Assembly: GCA_038148435.1 (NCBI GenBank)
Contig: JAYQVM010000111.1
Span: forward strand, 1-5,463
Source of the DNA: UBA5109 sp038148435
Lineage (GTDB): Bacteria > Pseudomonadota > Gammaproteobacteria > Pseudomonadales > Pseudohongiellaceae
Direction of reading: 5' to 3'
DNA length: 5,463 bases
A program made the position numbers and the translations under genes. The notes below the pieces were generated by a model, which worked only from the letters and a program-made list of their open reading frames with translations, was not told the origin of the DNA and did no database searches. The first letter of the stretch is position 1. Each line of letters opens with the position of its first letter. This document shows, one piece after another, positions 1-5,463 of this stretch.

Positions 1-1167
1 CTGTTCTAGACTGCGGTTAAGCTGAGAGAGAGCAATGACGGGACATTCAAACTCACGGGCCATCAGTTTCAGGCTGCGCGAAATTTCCGAGATTTCACTG
101 GTACGGTTTTCACTGTGTCCCCGTAATTGCATAAGCTGCAGATAGTCGACCATGATGAGACCGATCTTGTTGTGGTGATCCTTGGCAAGGCGGCGTGCCC
201 TGGCGCGCATTTCAGTAGGATTCAGGCCAACCGTGTCATCTATGTAAAGCGGTTTGCCGGTTAGCTTGTTGATGGCATTGGTCAGTTTGGGCCAGTCATC
301 TTCTAACAGCTTGCCGTTACGCATTCGCGTCTGATCGACCTTGCCGATGGACGAAAGCATACGAGTGACCAGTGATTCCGCTGGCATTTCCAGACTGAAA
401 ACCAGGGCTGGCAGTGGGTCTTCTTCCCCGAGTAGGTAGTTTTCCACCATATTCATGGCAAAGGAAGTTTTTCCCATGGAGGGCCTCCCAGCGACAATAA
501 TCAGATCAGATTTCTGCAGTCCCGAGGTCTGATTATTCAGGTCCTTGAAGCCGGTGGTGATGCCAGTCAGGTTGCCTTTAGTGTTGAACAGCTCTTCCAG
601 GCGGTCGAGGCCTTTTTTCAGAAGAGGATCAATAAACTGGGGACCACCATCCTTGGGTCGCTCATCGGCTATTTTAAAAACCTGTTGTTCAGCCAGGTCT
701 AGCAGTTCCGCACTATCCCGACCTTCCGGGTTGTAGGCACTCTCGGCAATCTCGCTGGCGGTTCTGATCAGACGTCGCAGAATGGCACGTTCACGAATTA
801 TTTGGGCATAGGCCATGATATTGGCTGTGCTCGGGGTATTACTGGCCAGTTCACCCAGGTAATCAACTCCCCCGGCAGCTTCCAGCTGATTCAGGTCATC
901 AAGAGTTTCAGCCAGCGTTACCAGATCGATCGGTTTTCCAGCATCTTCCTGCTTCTGCATAGCCTGGAAAATAATGCCATGTTCCTTACGGTAAAAATCA
1001 CTATCAATTAAAACATCGGAAACATCGTCCCATGCGGCATTGTCTAGCATCAAACCACCAAGTACCGCCTGTTCGGCGTCGATCGAATGTGGTGGAACTT
1101 TCAGGCTGCTGGCATTACCCAGTTTTACATCAAGGCTGCGAGGTTGATTTGAAGGTGCTTTTGACAT
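1..1167 (-). CDS. dnaB: Replicative DNA helicase DnaB (3' end cut off by the window)
   Basis: Hexameric 5'-3' helicase that unwinds DNA at the replication fork and recruits primase. The frame encodes 389 residues up to the window edge; the E. coli protein has about 471, so roughly 80 C-terminal residues are missing. The N-terminal domain begins near residue 23 (VPPHSIDAEQAVLGG). The RecA-like ATPase domain has Walker A GRPSMGKT with Lys233, the FSLEMP motif with the likely catalytic Glu260, and Walker B GLIMVDYLQL with Asp341. The last visible residues, VIALSQLNRSLEQ, match the gammaproteobacterial helicase. No intein interrupts Walker A. The ATG at 1167 is chosen because an in-frame TGA lies three codons upstream; its ribosome binding site is weak. 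The arginine finger and last DNA-binding loop lie outside the window. It faces away from the receptor gene, so it needs its own promoter in the gap to its right. Confidence 0.97.
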   Translation of the reverse strand, partial: MSKAPSNQPRSLDVKLGNASSLKVPPHSIDAEQAVLGGLMLDNAAWDDVSDVLIDSDFYRKEHGIIFQAMQKQEDAGKPIDLVTLAETLDDLNQLEAAGGVDYLGELASNTPSTANIMAYAQIIRERAILRRLIRTASEIAESAYNPEGRDSAELLDLAEQQVFKIADERPKDGGPQFIDPLLKKGLDRLEELFNTKGNLTGITTGFKDLNNQTSGLQKSDLIIVAGRPSMGKTSFAMNMVENYLLGEEDPLPALVFSLEMPAESLVTRMLSSIGKVDQTRMRNGKLLEDDWPKLTNAINKLTGKPLYIDDTVGLNPTEMRARARRLAKDHHNKIGLIMVDYLQLMQLRGHSENRTSEISEISRSLKLMAREFECPVIALSQLNRSLEQ

Positions 1168-1258
1168 CGTTTGTCATTATTTCTGTAAAAATCGACCGGG
1201 TCGGTAATATTAACTCAAAGCATAGTCCAAGACAGCCAGCTTATAGATATTTTTTGAG

Positions 1259-1264
1259 ATTATA
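1259..1264 (-). promoter_or_regulatory. Possible -10 box for dnaB
   Basis: On the minus strand these bases read TATAAT, a perfect sigma-70 -10 hexamer, about 92 bp upstream of the dnaB start codon. No good -35 hexamer is found at 16 to 18 bp spacing (the candidates read like AAGGAG). It is proposed because dnaB here is separated from rplI and needs a promoter in this gap. A single AT-rich hexamer can occur by chance. Confidence 0.25.
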
Positions 1265-1557
1265 TTACAGGAAAAAGCTCACTCCTTTTTTTAATCCGGT
1301 TTTTCTCAGGATCCCTGCAGAAAGTTGTATGACCATTGTCATAGGGGCAATACTGTTGGCGCCAGTGGCATTATTTAGTCTTATGGCACAACTAGTCAGC
1401 TGTATTGGATTTAATGCGCTGATGGGGATGGGGTCATGTGCTGAAGTTACTGACAGGCCTCTTACTGATGTTGCTGTTTTATCTGCTGGTAGTCCTGGGT
1501 GTATCCAGGCATCCTCGGCTTTCCTGCCTGATTATGGATCTGCACTGTGCTTCTCTA
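1265..1557. other. Gap between dnaB and the receptor promoter with no gene called
   Basis: I see no RNA gene, terminator or convincing protein gene here. Two plus-strand stretches read as hydrophobic peptides: one frame from an ATG at 1329, and another from a GTG at 1438 to a stop at 1573-1575. Neither has a good ribosome binding site, and both run into the operator repeats at 1558-1605. They could be remnants of a small membrane protein or chance. Confidence 0.5.
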
Positions 1558-1578
1558 TTGTTAACTTATCGTTAACAA
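1558..1578. promoter_or_regulatory. Distal operator of the receptor gene (GTTAAC-N5-GTTAAC)
   Basis: Two GTTAAC half-sites start at 1560 and 1571, 11 bp apart. Because GTTAAC is its own reverse complement, the site is both a direct and an inverted repeat; with flanks it is TTGTTAAC-N5-GTTAACAA, with perfect 8-bp arms. The same GTTAACTT(A/T)TCGTTAA core recurs at 3873-3888 upstream of the regulator gene. I infer that it binds the winged-helix regulator encoded downstream. Confidence 0.6.
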
Positions 1579-1583
1579 TACAT

Positions 1584-1605
1584 AAACCGTTCTCAAACCG
1601 TTAAT
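1584..1605 (+). promoter_or_regulatory. Proximal operator of the receptor gene (AAACCGTT direct repeat)
   Basis: AAACCGTT occurs twice, at 1584-1591 and 1595-1602, an 11-bp step. The GTT cores (GTTCTC at 1589 and GTTAAT at 1600) are in the phase seen in the distal site. Unlike the distal site this is a direct repeat only, which favours head-to-tail binding. It ends one base before the -35 region, and its first GTT is 41 bp upstream of the -10 box, the same distance as in the regulator promoter. The position suits an activator. Confidence 0.55.
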
Positions 1606-1606
1606 T

Positions 1607-1635
1607 TCCTTAAAAGCTAGCCAAACTGGTATAGA
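1607..1635 (+). promoter_or_regulatory. Probable sigma-70 promoter of the receptor gene
   Basis: The -10 hexamer TATAGA at 1630-1635 is preceded by TGG, giving an extended -10 element. The -35 position 17 bp upstream (TCCTTA, 1607-1612) is a poor match. A good -10, a bad -35 and an adjacent repeat operator are typical of activator-dependent promoters. Transcription would start near 1642, leaving a leader of about 50 nt before the start codon at 1693. Confidence 0.5.
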
Positions 1636-1692
1636 GTCCCTGCAAAGCAGTAATGATGGTGCTGTTGCAATCAATGACGATTAGAGAATTCT

Positions 1693-3732
1693 ATGAAAGC
1701 AGTTAGAAGATTCAGCTATCGACCCAAACAACTGGCAGGCACTATGGCGCTGATCTGTGCTTCTGTCCTTGTGTCAGAAGGGGGACAGGCTCAACCGGGC
1801 GGCATCCAGGAAGTTGTGATTTTTGGACGTAATACCGACTTAGTGGGTCAGGCCGAATCAGCCAGCCAGGGGTATGTTGGTGGAGCAGATTTGCTAATTC
1901 GCCCGCTGGTTAAAACAGCTGAGTTACTGGAGTCCATGCCCGGCATGGTTGCGGTGCAGCATTCCGGCAGTGGCAAGGCCAACCAGTACTTTTTGCGCGG
2001 TTTCAATTTGGACCATGGGACTGACTACAGCGTGCATCTTGACGGGGTGCCCATGAACCTGCGCTCTCATGGTCATGGGCAGGGTTACCTGGATGTTAAT
2101 GGGATTGTTCCGGAAACTGTTGAAGGGATTGATTACCGCAAGGGTCCATACTATGCAGACTTAGGTGATTTTTCACTGGCTGGCGCTTCATTTATCAATA
2201 CGGTCGATAATTTCGAAAGACCCTTTGTTTCTGCTGAATTTGGCGAGCATAACTGGCGTCGTTATGTTGGGGGCTTCAGTACGGACGTCAATGAGGGAAG
2301 CCTGTCACTGGTTGGCGAGTATAAGAACTTCAATGGTTCCTGGGGGCATAGTGAGAATCTGGATCACAAGTCCGTTTGGGCAAAATACCTAAAAAACACT
2401 GACTTTGGAGAGGCGTCATATACCTTTTCTGCTTATAACTCCACCTGGGATCCGACTGAACAGATTCCCGAGAGGGTGATTGGTTCTTCAGTCTGTCTTG
2501 ATACCTTTTGCAGCCTGGATACCACGGCTGAAGGTGAGACGACGCGCTATATATTGAGTGCTGACTTGCTGGTAGCTCAATGGTCTGGGAATGTTTATAC
2601 CCAGTATTACGATTGGACCATGTCCTCTAATCCGACCTATGATGCACAAATTAATCAGTTCGATAAGCGCTGGATTTTGGGAGTAAATCTGGAGCGCAGT
2701 CTGTTTAATAGTAGCGCTTTGGAAATGAAAGGAGGTCTGAATTTCCGCTATGATGATGGCAGCCGTATTGGTGTCGAGTCTTTCAATGCCGGTATTTTTC
2801 TGTCAGATATTGCTGAAAATAAAATAAAAGAAGCATCCTTGGGCCCTTACGTGGATTCAACTTGGTATCTGAATAGCAAACTGCGGTTAAACGGAGGGCT
2901 TCGCTATGATTATTATGATTTTGATGTCACGGCATTGAATCTCAATAGCGCAGAAGGAACGAAAACGGATAGTGAATTTTCACAAAAACTGGGCTTGGCC
3001 TGGACTGCGCTGGAAAATATGGATATCTATGCTAACTGGGGTCATGGTTTTCATTCCAATGATGCGCGCGGAGTTGTTAATAGGGTCAACCCGGTTCCGG
3101 GTATATCCGCGGGTATCGGCTATGAACTTGGTGCTCGTCTGAGCCTGGGTGATTTCAAATTCACTACAGCCTATTGGTGGCTAGATCAGGATTCCGAGCT
3201 TATTTTTGTCGGTGATTCCAATTCTGTAGAACCCAAAGGTGGTTCGGAACGTGAGGGGTATGAGCTGACGATGTTCTGGCAGCACAGTGACTGGTGGGGA
3301 GTGGACGCTGTTTTCACAAGCTCAGATGCACGCTATGTCAACAATCCCGATGGCGTTTATGTTGAGCAAGCAGTTGAAGAAGCAGCCCAACTCGGCCTTA
3401 CCGTAACTCGAGATGTCTGGGATGCCAGTCTTCGAGTACGCTATTTGGGGCCTTATGCCCTGGATGCAGCCAATTCTCGAAGAGGCAAGTCACTGACGAC
3501 AACGAATTTTAGAACGGCGTACCACTGGGAAAATGTTACTATGTTCCTTGAAGTTGTAAACCTCTTTGACCGGGAGGGCAAGGAAATCCAGTACTACTAT
3601 CCGGCCTATGTGGCAGGTTTTGACCCGGTCGGACTTACCTCAGATGATATTGATTGCAATGTTACTAACTGCACCATGAGTCGATCCACTGAGCCCAGGG
3701 CTTTCCGGTTAGGCGTGAGATATCAGTTTTAA
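1693..3732 (+). CDS. TonB-dependent outer-membrane receptor, ligand unknown
   Basis: Ligand-gated outer-membrane transporter powered through TonB/ExbBD. The 679 residues are a normal full length. A signal peptide has a basic start (KAVRR), a hydrophobic core around 15-28 and probable cleavage after GQA at 33. A TonB-box-like segment QEVVIFGR follows at 39-46. The plug spans about 60-170 and includes ANQYFLRGFNLDHGTDYSV (96-114), LDGVPMN and the His-containing stretch SHGHGQGY (125-132). The rest is a 22-strand-type barrel ending in RLGVRYQF, with the terminal Phe used for outer-membrane insertion. From memory, the plug resembles a proteobacterial subfamily of unassigned receptors with KANQYFLRGFNLDHGTD and HAHGQGY motifs. 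Two C-x4-C pairs (Cys268/273 and Cys655/660) probably lie in outer loops. The ribosome binding site at this ATG is weak (AGAG). The same-strand regulator follows after 263 bp. The substrate cannot be read from the sequence. Confidence 0.93.
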   Translation: MKAVRRFSYRPKQLAGTMALICASVLVSEGGQAQPGGIQEVVIFGRNTDLVGQAESASQGYVGGADLLIRPLVKTAELLESMPGMVAVQHSGSGKANQYFLRGFNLDHGTDYSVHLDGVPMNLRSHGHGQGYLDVNGIVPETVEGIDYRKGPYYADLGDFSLAGASFINTVDNFERPFVSAEFGEHNWRRYVGGFSTDVNEGSLSLVGEYKNFNGSWGHSENLDHKSVWAKYLKNTDFGEASYTFSAYNSTWDPTEQIPERVIGSSVCLDTFCSLDTTAEGETTRYILSADLLVAQWSGNVYTQYYDWTMSSNPTYDAQINQFDKRWILGVNLERSLFNSSALEMKGGLNFRYDDGSRIGVESFNAGIFLSDIAENKIKEASLGPYVDSTWYLNSKLRLNGGLRYDYYDFDVTALNLNSAEGTKTDSEFSQKLGLAWTALENMDIYANWGHGFHSNDARGVVNRVNPVPGISAGIGYELGARLSLGDFKFTTAYWWLDQDSELIFVGDSNSVEPKGGSEREGYELTMFWQHSDWWGVDAVFTSSDARYVNNPDGVYVEQAVEEAAQLGLTVTRDVWDASLRVRYLGPYALDAANSRRGKSLTTTNFRTAYHWENVTMFLEVVNLFDREGKEIQYYYPAYVAGFDPVGLTSDDIDCNVTNCTMSRSTEPRAFRLGVRYQF

Positions 3733-3872
3733 CGTTATGAAGCCAAGATTGTCCGATCTCCAGACAGTGATCACCCTTCCACAGATCTTCACGCTGCTTA
3801 AACCAGATTCAGAATTTAGTGCGCTGACCATTCATAAATACCCAAATCATTGTTTTAATTAGGAATAATCAT

Positions 3873-3889
3873 GTTAACTTTTCGTTAAA
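3873..3889 (+). promoter_or_regulatory. Distal operator of the regulator gene (GTTAAC-N5-GTTAAA)
   Basis: GTTAAC at 3873 and GTTAAA at 3884 are 11 bp apart. The core differs by one base from the corresponding stretch of the receptor's distal operator (GTTAACTTTTCGTTAA against GTTAACTTATCGTTAA). It lies 45 bp before the proximal site, against 29 bp in the receptor promoter. It suggests that the regulator controls its own gene. Confidence 0.55.
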
Positions 3890-3917
3890 CAGCTGGATTT
3901 TAGCGAAAAAAACCTTA

Positions 3918-3934
3918 GTTAACATTTAAATAAC
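3918..3934 (+). promoter_or_regulatory. Proximal operator of the regulator gene (GTTAAC-N5-AATAAC)
   Basis: GTTAAC at 3918 is followed 11 bp later by the weaker half-site AATAAC at 3929. The first half-site is 41 bp upstream of the -10 box, exactly as in the receptor promoter, and the site ends two bases before the -35 box. The centre is also a short palindrome (ATTTAAAT), so the second half-site is less certain than the first. Confidence 0.45.
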
Positions 3935-3936
3935 GC

Positions 3937-3964
3937 TTGCTAATTTCCCCAAATCCTCGACAAT
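3937..3964 (+). promoter_or_regulatory. Probable sigma-70 promoter of the regulator gene
   Basis: The -35 TTGCTA (3937-3942) and -10 GACAAT (3959-3964) each match consensus at 4 of 6 positions, with a 16-bp spacer. Transcription would start near 3971, about 25 nt before the start codon. The promoter is moderate and has a better -35 than the receptor promoter, which would allow basal expression of the regulator. Confidence 0.4.
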
Positions 3965-3995
3965 GCGGAACTTTCGACGTTAATGACTACCGAGC

Positions 3996-5258
3996 ATGAG
4001 CATCATCCAGCCTGAGGAGTTGCAAGCCCTTGTTCAGCGTATTATCAAGAGCGGTGAACTGGGGCGTTCACGCACCTACAGTGACATTCTTAATTACCTC
4101 GCCGATTGCGCGGTGTCTGGTAATACACCCAAGGAAGTAGCCATAGCCATCGATGTGCTTGGACGCGAAAACGACTTTGATGTTGGCAAGGACTCCATCG
4201 TTCGAGTGCATATTTATCACCTGCGCAACAAGCTCAAGGCTTATTTTTCAAAATATGGCAGGCAGGAAAAATACCATCTGGATATCCCCAAGGGACAATA
4301 CATACTGACGGCCATTCCGGCCAATGAAGCTGATGGGGAACAGGCTGCCTCGATTTCCAGCAGGCGACGTGAAGCAATGACCCCCTGGCTGGCTGCGTTG
4401 GCAGTACTGCTCCTGTTCCTGAACCTAGTCTTTCAGTTAGAAGATGATTCAGCTGAAGTTCCTGATTCGCCGTTTGTGCTGTTGAGCCCTTGGAAGGAAA
4501 TGTTGGATGATACATCGCCCATTCTAATTTTGGTGGGAGACTATTTCATTTTCGGGGAAATGAATGCTCAGGGGGATGTCGACCGATTGGTGCGGGAATT
4601 TGATGTGAACTCTTCAGAAGACCTTAACTTACTGCAGGATGGCAGGGTGGCAGGTTCAGAGCTTTATTATGACCTGGGTCTGAATTATATCCCTAGCTCC
4701 ACTGCTTTTGCCCTGAGCCGACTGATTACGGGGCCTTTGCACAATATTGATTCCAATCGGTTAAATGTCAAACTGGTTTCTGACTATAGCACGGCTGATC
4801 TTGCCAATAATCACATTGTCTACTTGGGCTATCTGAGCGGCCTGCAGGAGTTGTATGCTCTGATGTTTGCCGGTTCCAGTCTAGAGATTGGAGACACCTA
4901 TGATGAGCTGAGTAATCTGCAAAACGGTGAGTATTACATCAGCAATTCCGGACTGTCCGGTCCGGATGCCTTCAAGGATTTCAGTCTCTTGGTGAGCTTC
5001 CCTTCACCTAGTGGCCATCAGATCAGCATGATTTCCGGTATGCGTGATGAAAGCCTGATCAATATCGCACAACAGGCCAGCGACCCACAGGTCCTTAGTC
5101 AGATTGAGCAAAACCTAGAACAGGTAGGCGATGAGAGCATTCATTTTGAAGCCCTGTTTGAAGTCTTCGGTTTTGATAATACCAATTTCAATTCTAGACT
5201 GATTTATACCTACAAGCGGGATCCGCTGGCGGTACAGGGTTTTTTCGGTGGTAATTAG
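3996..5258 (+). CDS. Membrane-anchored winged-helix transcription regulator with periplasmic sensor domain
   Basis: Predicted one-component regulator with ToxR/CadC-like topology. Residues about 20-107 form a winged helix-turn-helix domain. The stretch EVAIAIDVLGRENDFDVGKDSIVRVHIYHLRNKLKAYF followed by LDIPKGQYILTA resembles a wHTH family I recall as common in Acidobacteria and some Gammaproteobacteria; it is not the classic ToxR type. A basic cluster RRR (123-125) precedes one membrane span (about 129-148), placing the N-terminus in the cytoplasm. Residues 150-420 would be periplasmic and lack cysteine. They contain ILILVGDYFIFGE (176-188) and NNHIVYLGYLSGLQELYAL (271-289), two strand-loop segments suggesting an alpha/beta two-lobed fold; no named domain was recognised. 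The ATG is the first after an in-frame TGA at 3984-3986, with a poor ribosome binding site. It follows the receptor gene and shares its operators, so it probably controls it. A terminator follows directly. Confidence 0.82.
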   Translation: MSIIQPEELQALVQRIIKSGELGRSRTYSDILNYLADCAVSGNTPKEVAIAIDVLGRENDFDVGKDSIVRVHIYHLRNKLKAYFSKYGRQEKYHLDIPKGQYILTAIPANEADGEQAASISSRRREAMTPWLAALAVLLLFLNLVFQLEDDSAEVPDSPFVLLSPWKEMLDDTSPILILVGDYFIFGEMNAQGDVDRLVREFDVNSSEDLNLLQDGRVAGSELYYDLGLNYIPSSTAFALSRLITGPLHNIDSNRLNVKLVSDYSTADLANNHIVYLGYLSGLQELYALMFAGSSLEIGDTYDELSNLQNGEYYISNSGLSGPDAFKDFSLLVSFPSPSGHQISMISGMRDESLINIAQQASDPQVLSQIEQNLEQVGDESIHFEALFEVFGFDNTNFNSRLIYTYKRDPLAVQGFFGGN

Positions 5259-5263
5259 TAATG

Positions 5264-5296
5264 AAAAAAAGAGGACCGAAGGTCCTCTTTTGTTGT
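5264..5296 (+). terminator. Rho-independent terminator after the regulator gene, probably bidirectional
   Basis: A perfect hairpin pairs 5267-5277 with 5281-5291 (GC core GAGGACC/GGTCCTC, loop GAA). On the plus strand the core is followed by TTTTGTTGT; on the minus strand by seven T (the A run 5264-5270). It starts nine bases after the regulator's stop codon, so it ends that transcript and can also stop leftward transcription from rplI. Confidence 0.85.
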
Positions 5297-5302
5297 GGTA
5301 TT

Positions 5303-5341
5303 AAAAAAGTAGAAAGAAGACTTTTGATCTTCTTTCTACTT
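5303..5341 (-). terminator. Rho-independent terminator of the putative rplI transcript
   Basis: A perfect 14-bp inverted repeat pairs 5307-5320 with 5328-5341 around a 7-base loop. Read on the minus strand the core stem is followed by a run of T (A run 5303-5308), and there is no T run in the other direction. It lies 17 bases past the stop codon of the minus-strand gene, so it terminates that operon before the accessory genes. Confidence 0.8.
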
Positions 5342-5357
5342 GACTGCAAAGACTCAG

Positions 5358-5463
5358 TTATTCTTCGTCTTTTACTGCAGATTCTTCTTCAGCACTGCCT
5401 TTCTCAACCTTTTCTTCTGGCTTGCCATCCAGCTCTTCCTCGGCGGCGACCGTGGCTTCAGGG
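5358..5463 (-). CDS. rplI: C-terminal acidic tail of a probable ribosomal protein L9 (5' part outside the window)
   Basis: Only 34 codons and the TAA stop are visible. The peptide is low in complexity and very acidic (AAEEEL, KPEEKVEK, SAEEESAVKDEE), with Lys and Ala interspersed and no folded-domain motif. The identity rests on position: in many Gammaproteobacteria rplI is the last gene of the rpsF-rpsR-rplI cluster just before dnaB on the same strand, and dnaB is the next minus-strand gene here. A factor-independent terminator follows the stop, as expected at the end of an operon. If correct, this L9 has a charged extension beyond the usual end. Ribosomal protein S6, which often has an acidic tail, or an unrelated protein remain possible. 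Confidence 0.5.
   Translation of the reverse strand, partial: PEATVAAEEELDGKPEEKVEKGSAEEESAVKDEE

Noticed and set aside
545..1011. Plus-strand open frames at 545-736 and 802-1011
   Set aside because: They lie antisense within dnaB, whose minus-strand translation is clear and continuous here. The peptides are Ser/Arg-rich and look like antisense shadows.
1198..1204. Short GC-rich inverted repeat CGACC-C-GGTCG upstream of dnaB
   Set aside because: Five-base arms with a one-base centre and no T run; too short to call a terminator or operator.
1202..1216. A GTTAAT hexamer on the minus strand near the dnaB start, as an extra operator half-site
   Set aside because: It has no partner half-site at 11 bp, so it does not follow the pattern of the other sites.
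1032..1604. A 190-codon plus-strand frame
   Set aside because: Its first 45 codons are antisense to the dnaB start, and its end overlaps the operator repeats. No domain or ribosome binding site supports it. Only the hydrophobic part is kept, as a low-interest finding.
2165..2392. A 75-codon plus-strand frame inside the receptor gene
   Set aside because: It is an out-of-frame shadow of the plug and early barrel region, where the receptor frame is strongly supported by family motifs.
4234..4515. A 93-codon minus-strand frame
   Set aside because: It is antisense to the wHTH end and membrane span of the regulator and has no recognisable feature.
5271..5287. C(UUCG)G tetraloop in the first terminator on the minus strand
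   Set aside because: The sequence contains CTTCGG, but the perfect stem leaves a three-base loop. Forming the tetraloop would shift the stem out of register.

Overview
The window looks like the chromosome of a gammaproteobacterium, probably a free-living, possibly marine one with moderate GC. The evidence is a DnaB helicase very close in sequence to the gammaproteobacterial type, on the minus strand at the left end, and the acidic C-terminus of what is probably ribosomal protein L9 (rplI) on the minus strand at the right end. In many Gammaproteobacteria rplI is followed almost directly by dnaB. Here the two core genes are in the expected order and orientation but are separated by about 4.2 kb of oppositely oriented DNA carrying two accessory genes.

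Layout: dnaB (1-1167, minus, C-terminus cut by the window edge); a 525-bp gap (1168-1692) with a possible dnaB promoter on the minus strand and, at its right end, two repeat-type operators and a promoter reading right; a 679-residue TonB-dependent outer-membrane receptor (1693-3732, plus); a 263-bp gap with two more operators and a second promoter; a 420-residue membrane-anchored transcription regulator (3996-5258, plus) with a cytoplasmic winged-helix domain, one membrane span and a large periplasmic domain; two hairpin terminators facing each other's genes (5264-5341); then the 3' end of the putative rplI gene (minus).

The main observation is that the receptor and the regulator share one promoter architecture. 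Each has two sites built from GTTAAC-like half-sites repeated at exactly 11 bp. In each promoter the first half-site of the proximal pair lies exactly 41 bp upstream of the first base of a plausible -10 box. Tandem half-sites at 11-bp steps are what winged-helix regulators of the PhoB/OmpR type bind. The simplest reading is a self-contained cell-envelope circuit: a ToxR/CadC-like one-component regulator senses something in the periplasm, binds the 11-bp repeats at its own promoter and at the receptor promoter, and so couples uptake of an unknown ligand to receptor expression. The circuit is inferred; the repeats, their spacing and the protein architecture are visible in the sequence. The ligand is not identifiable from sequence alone.
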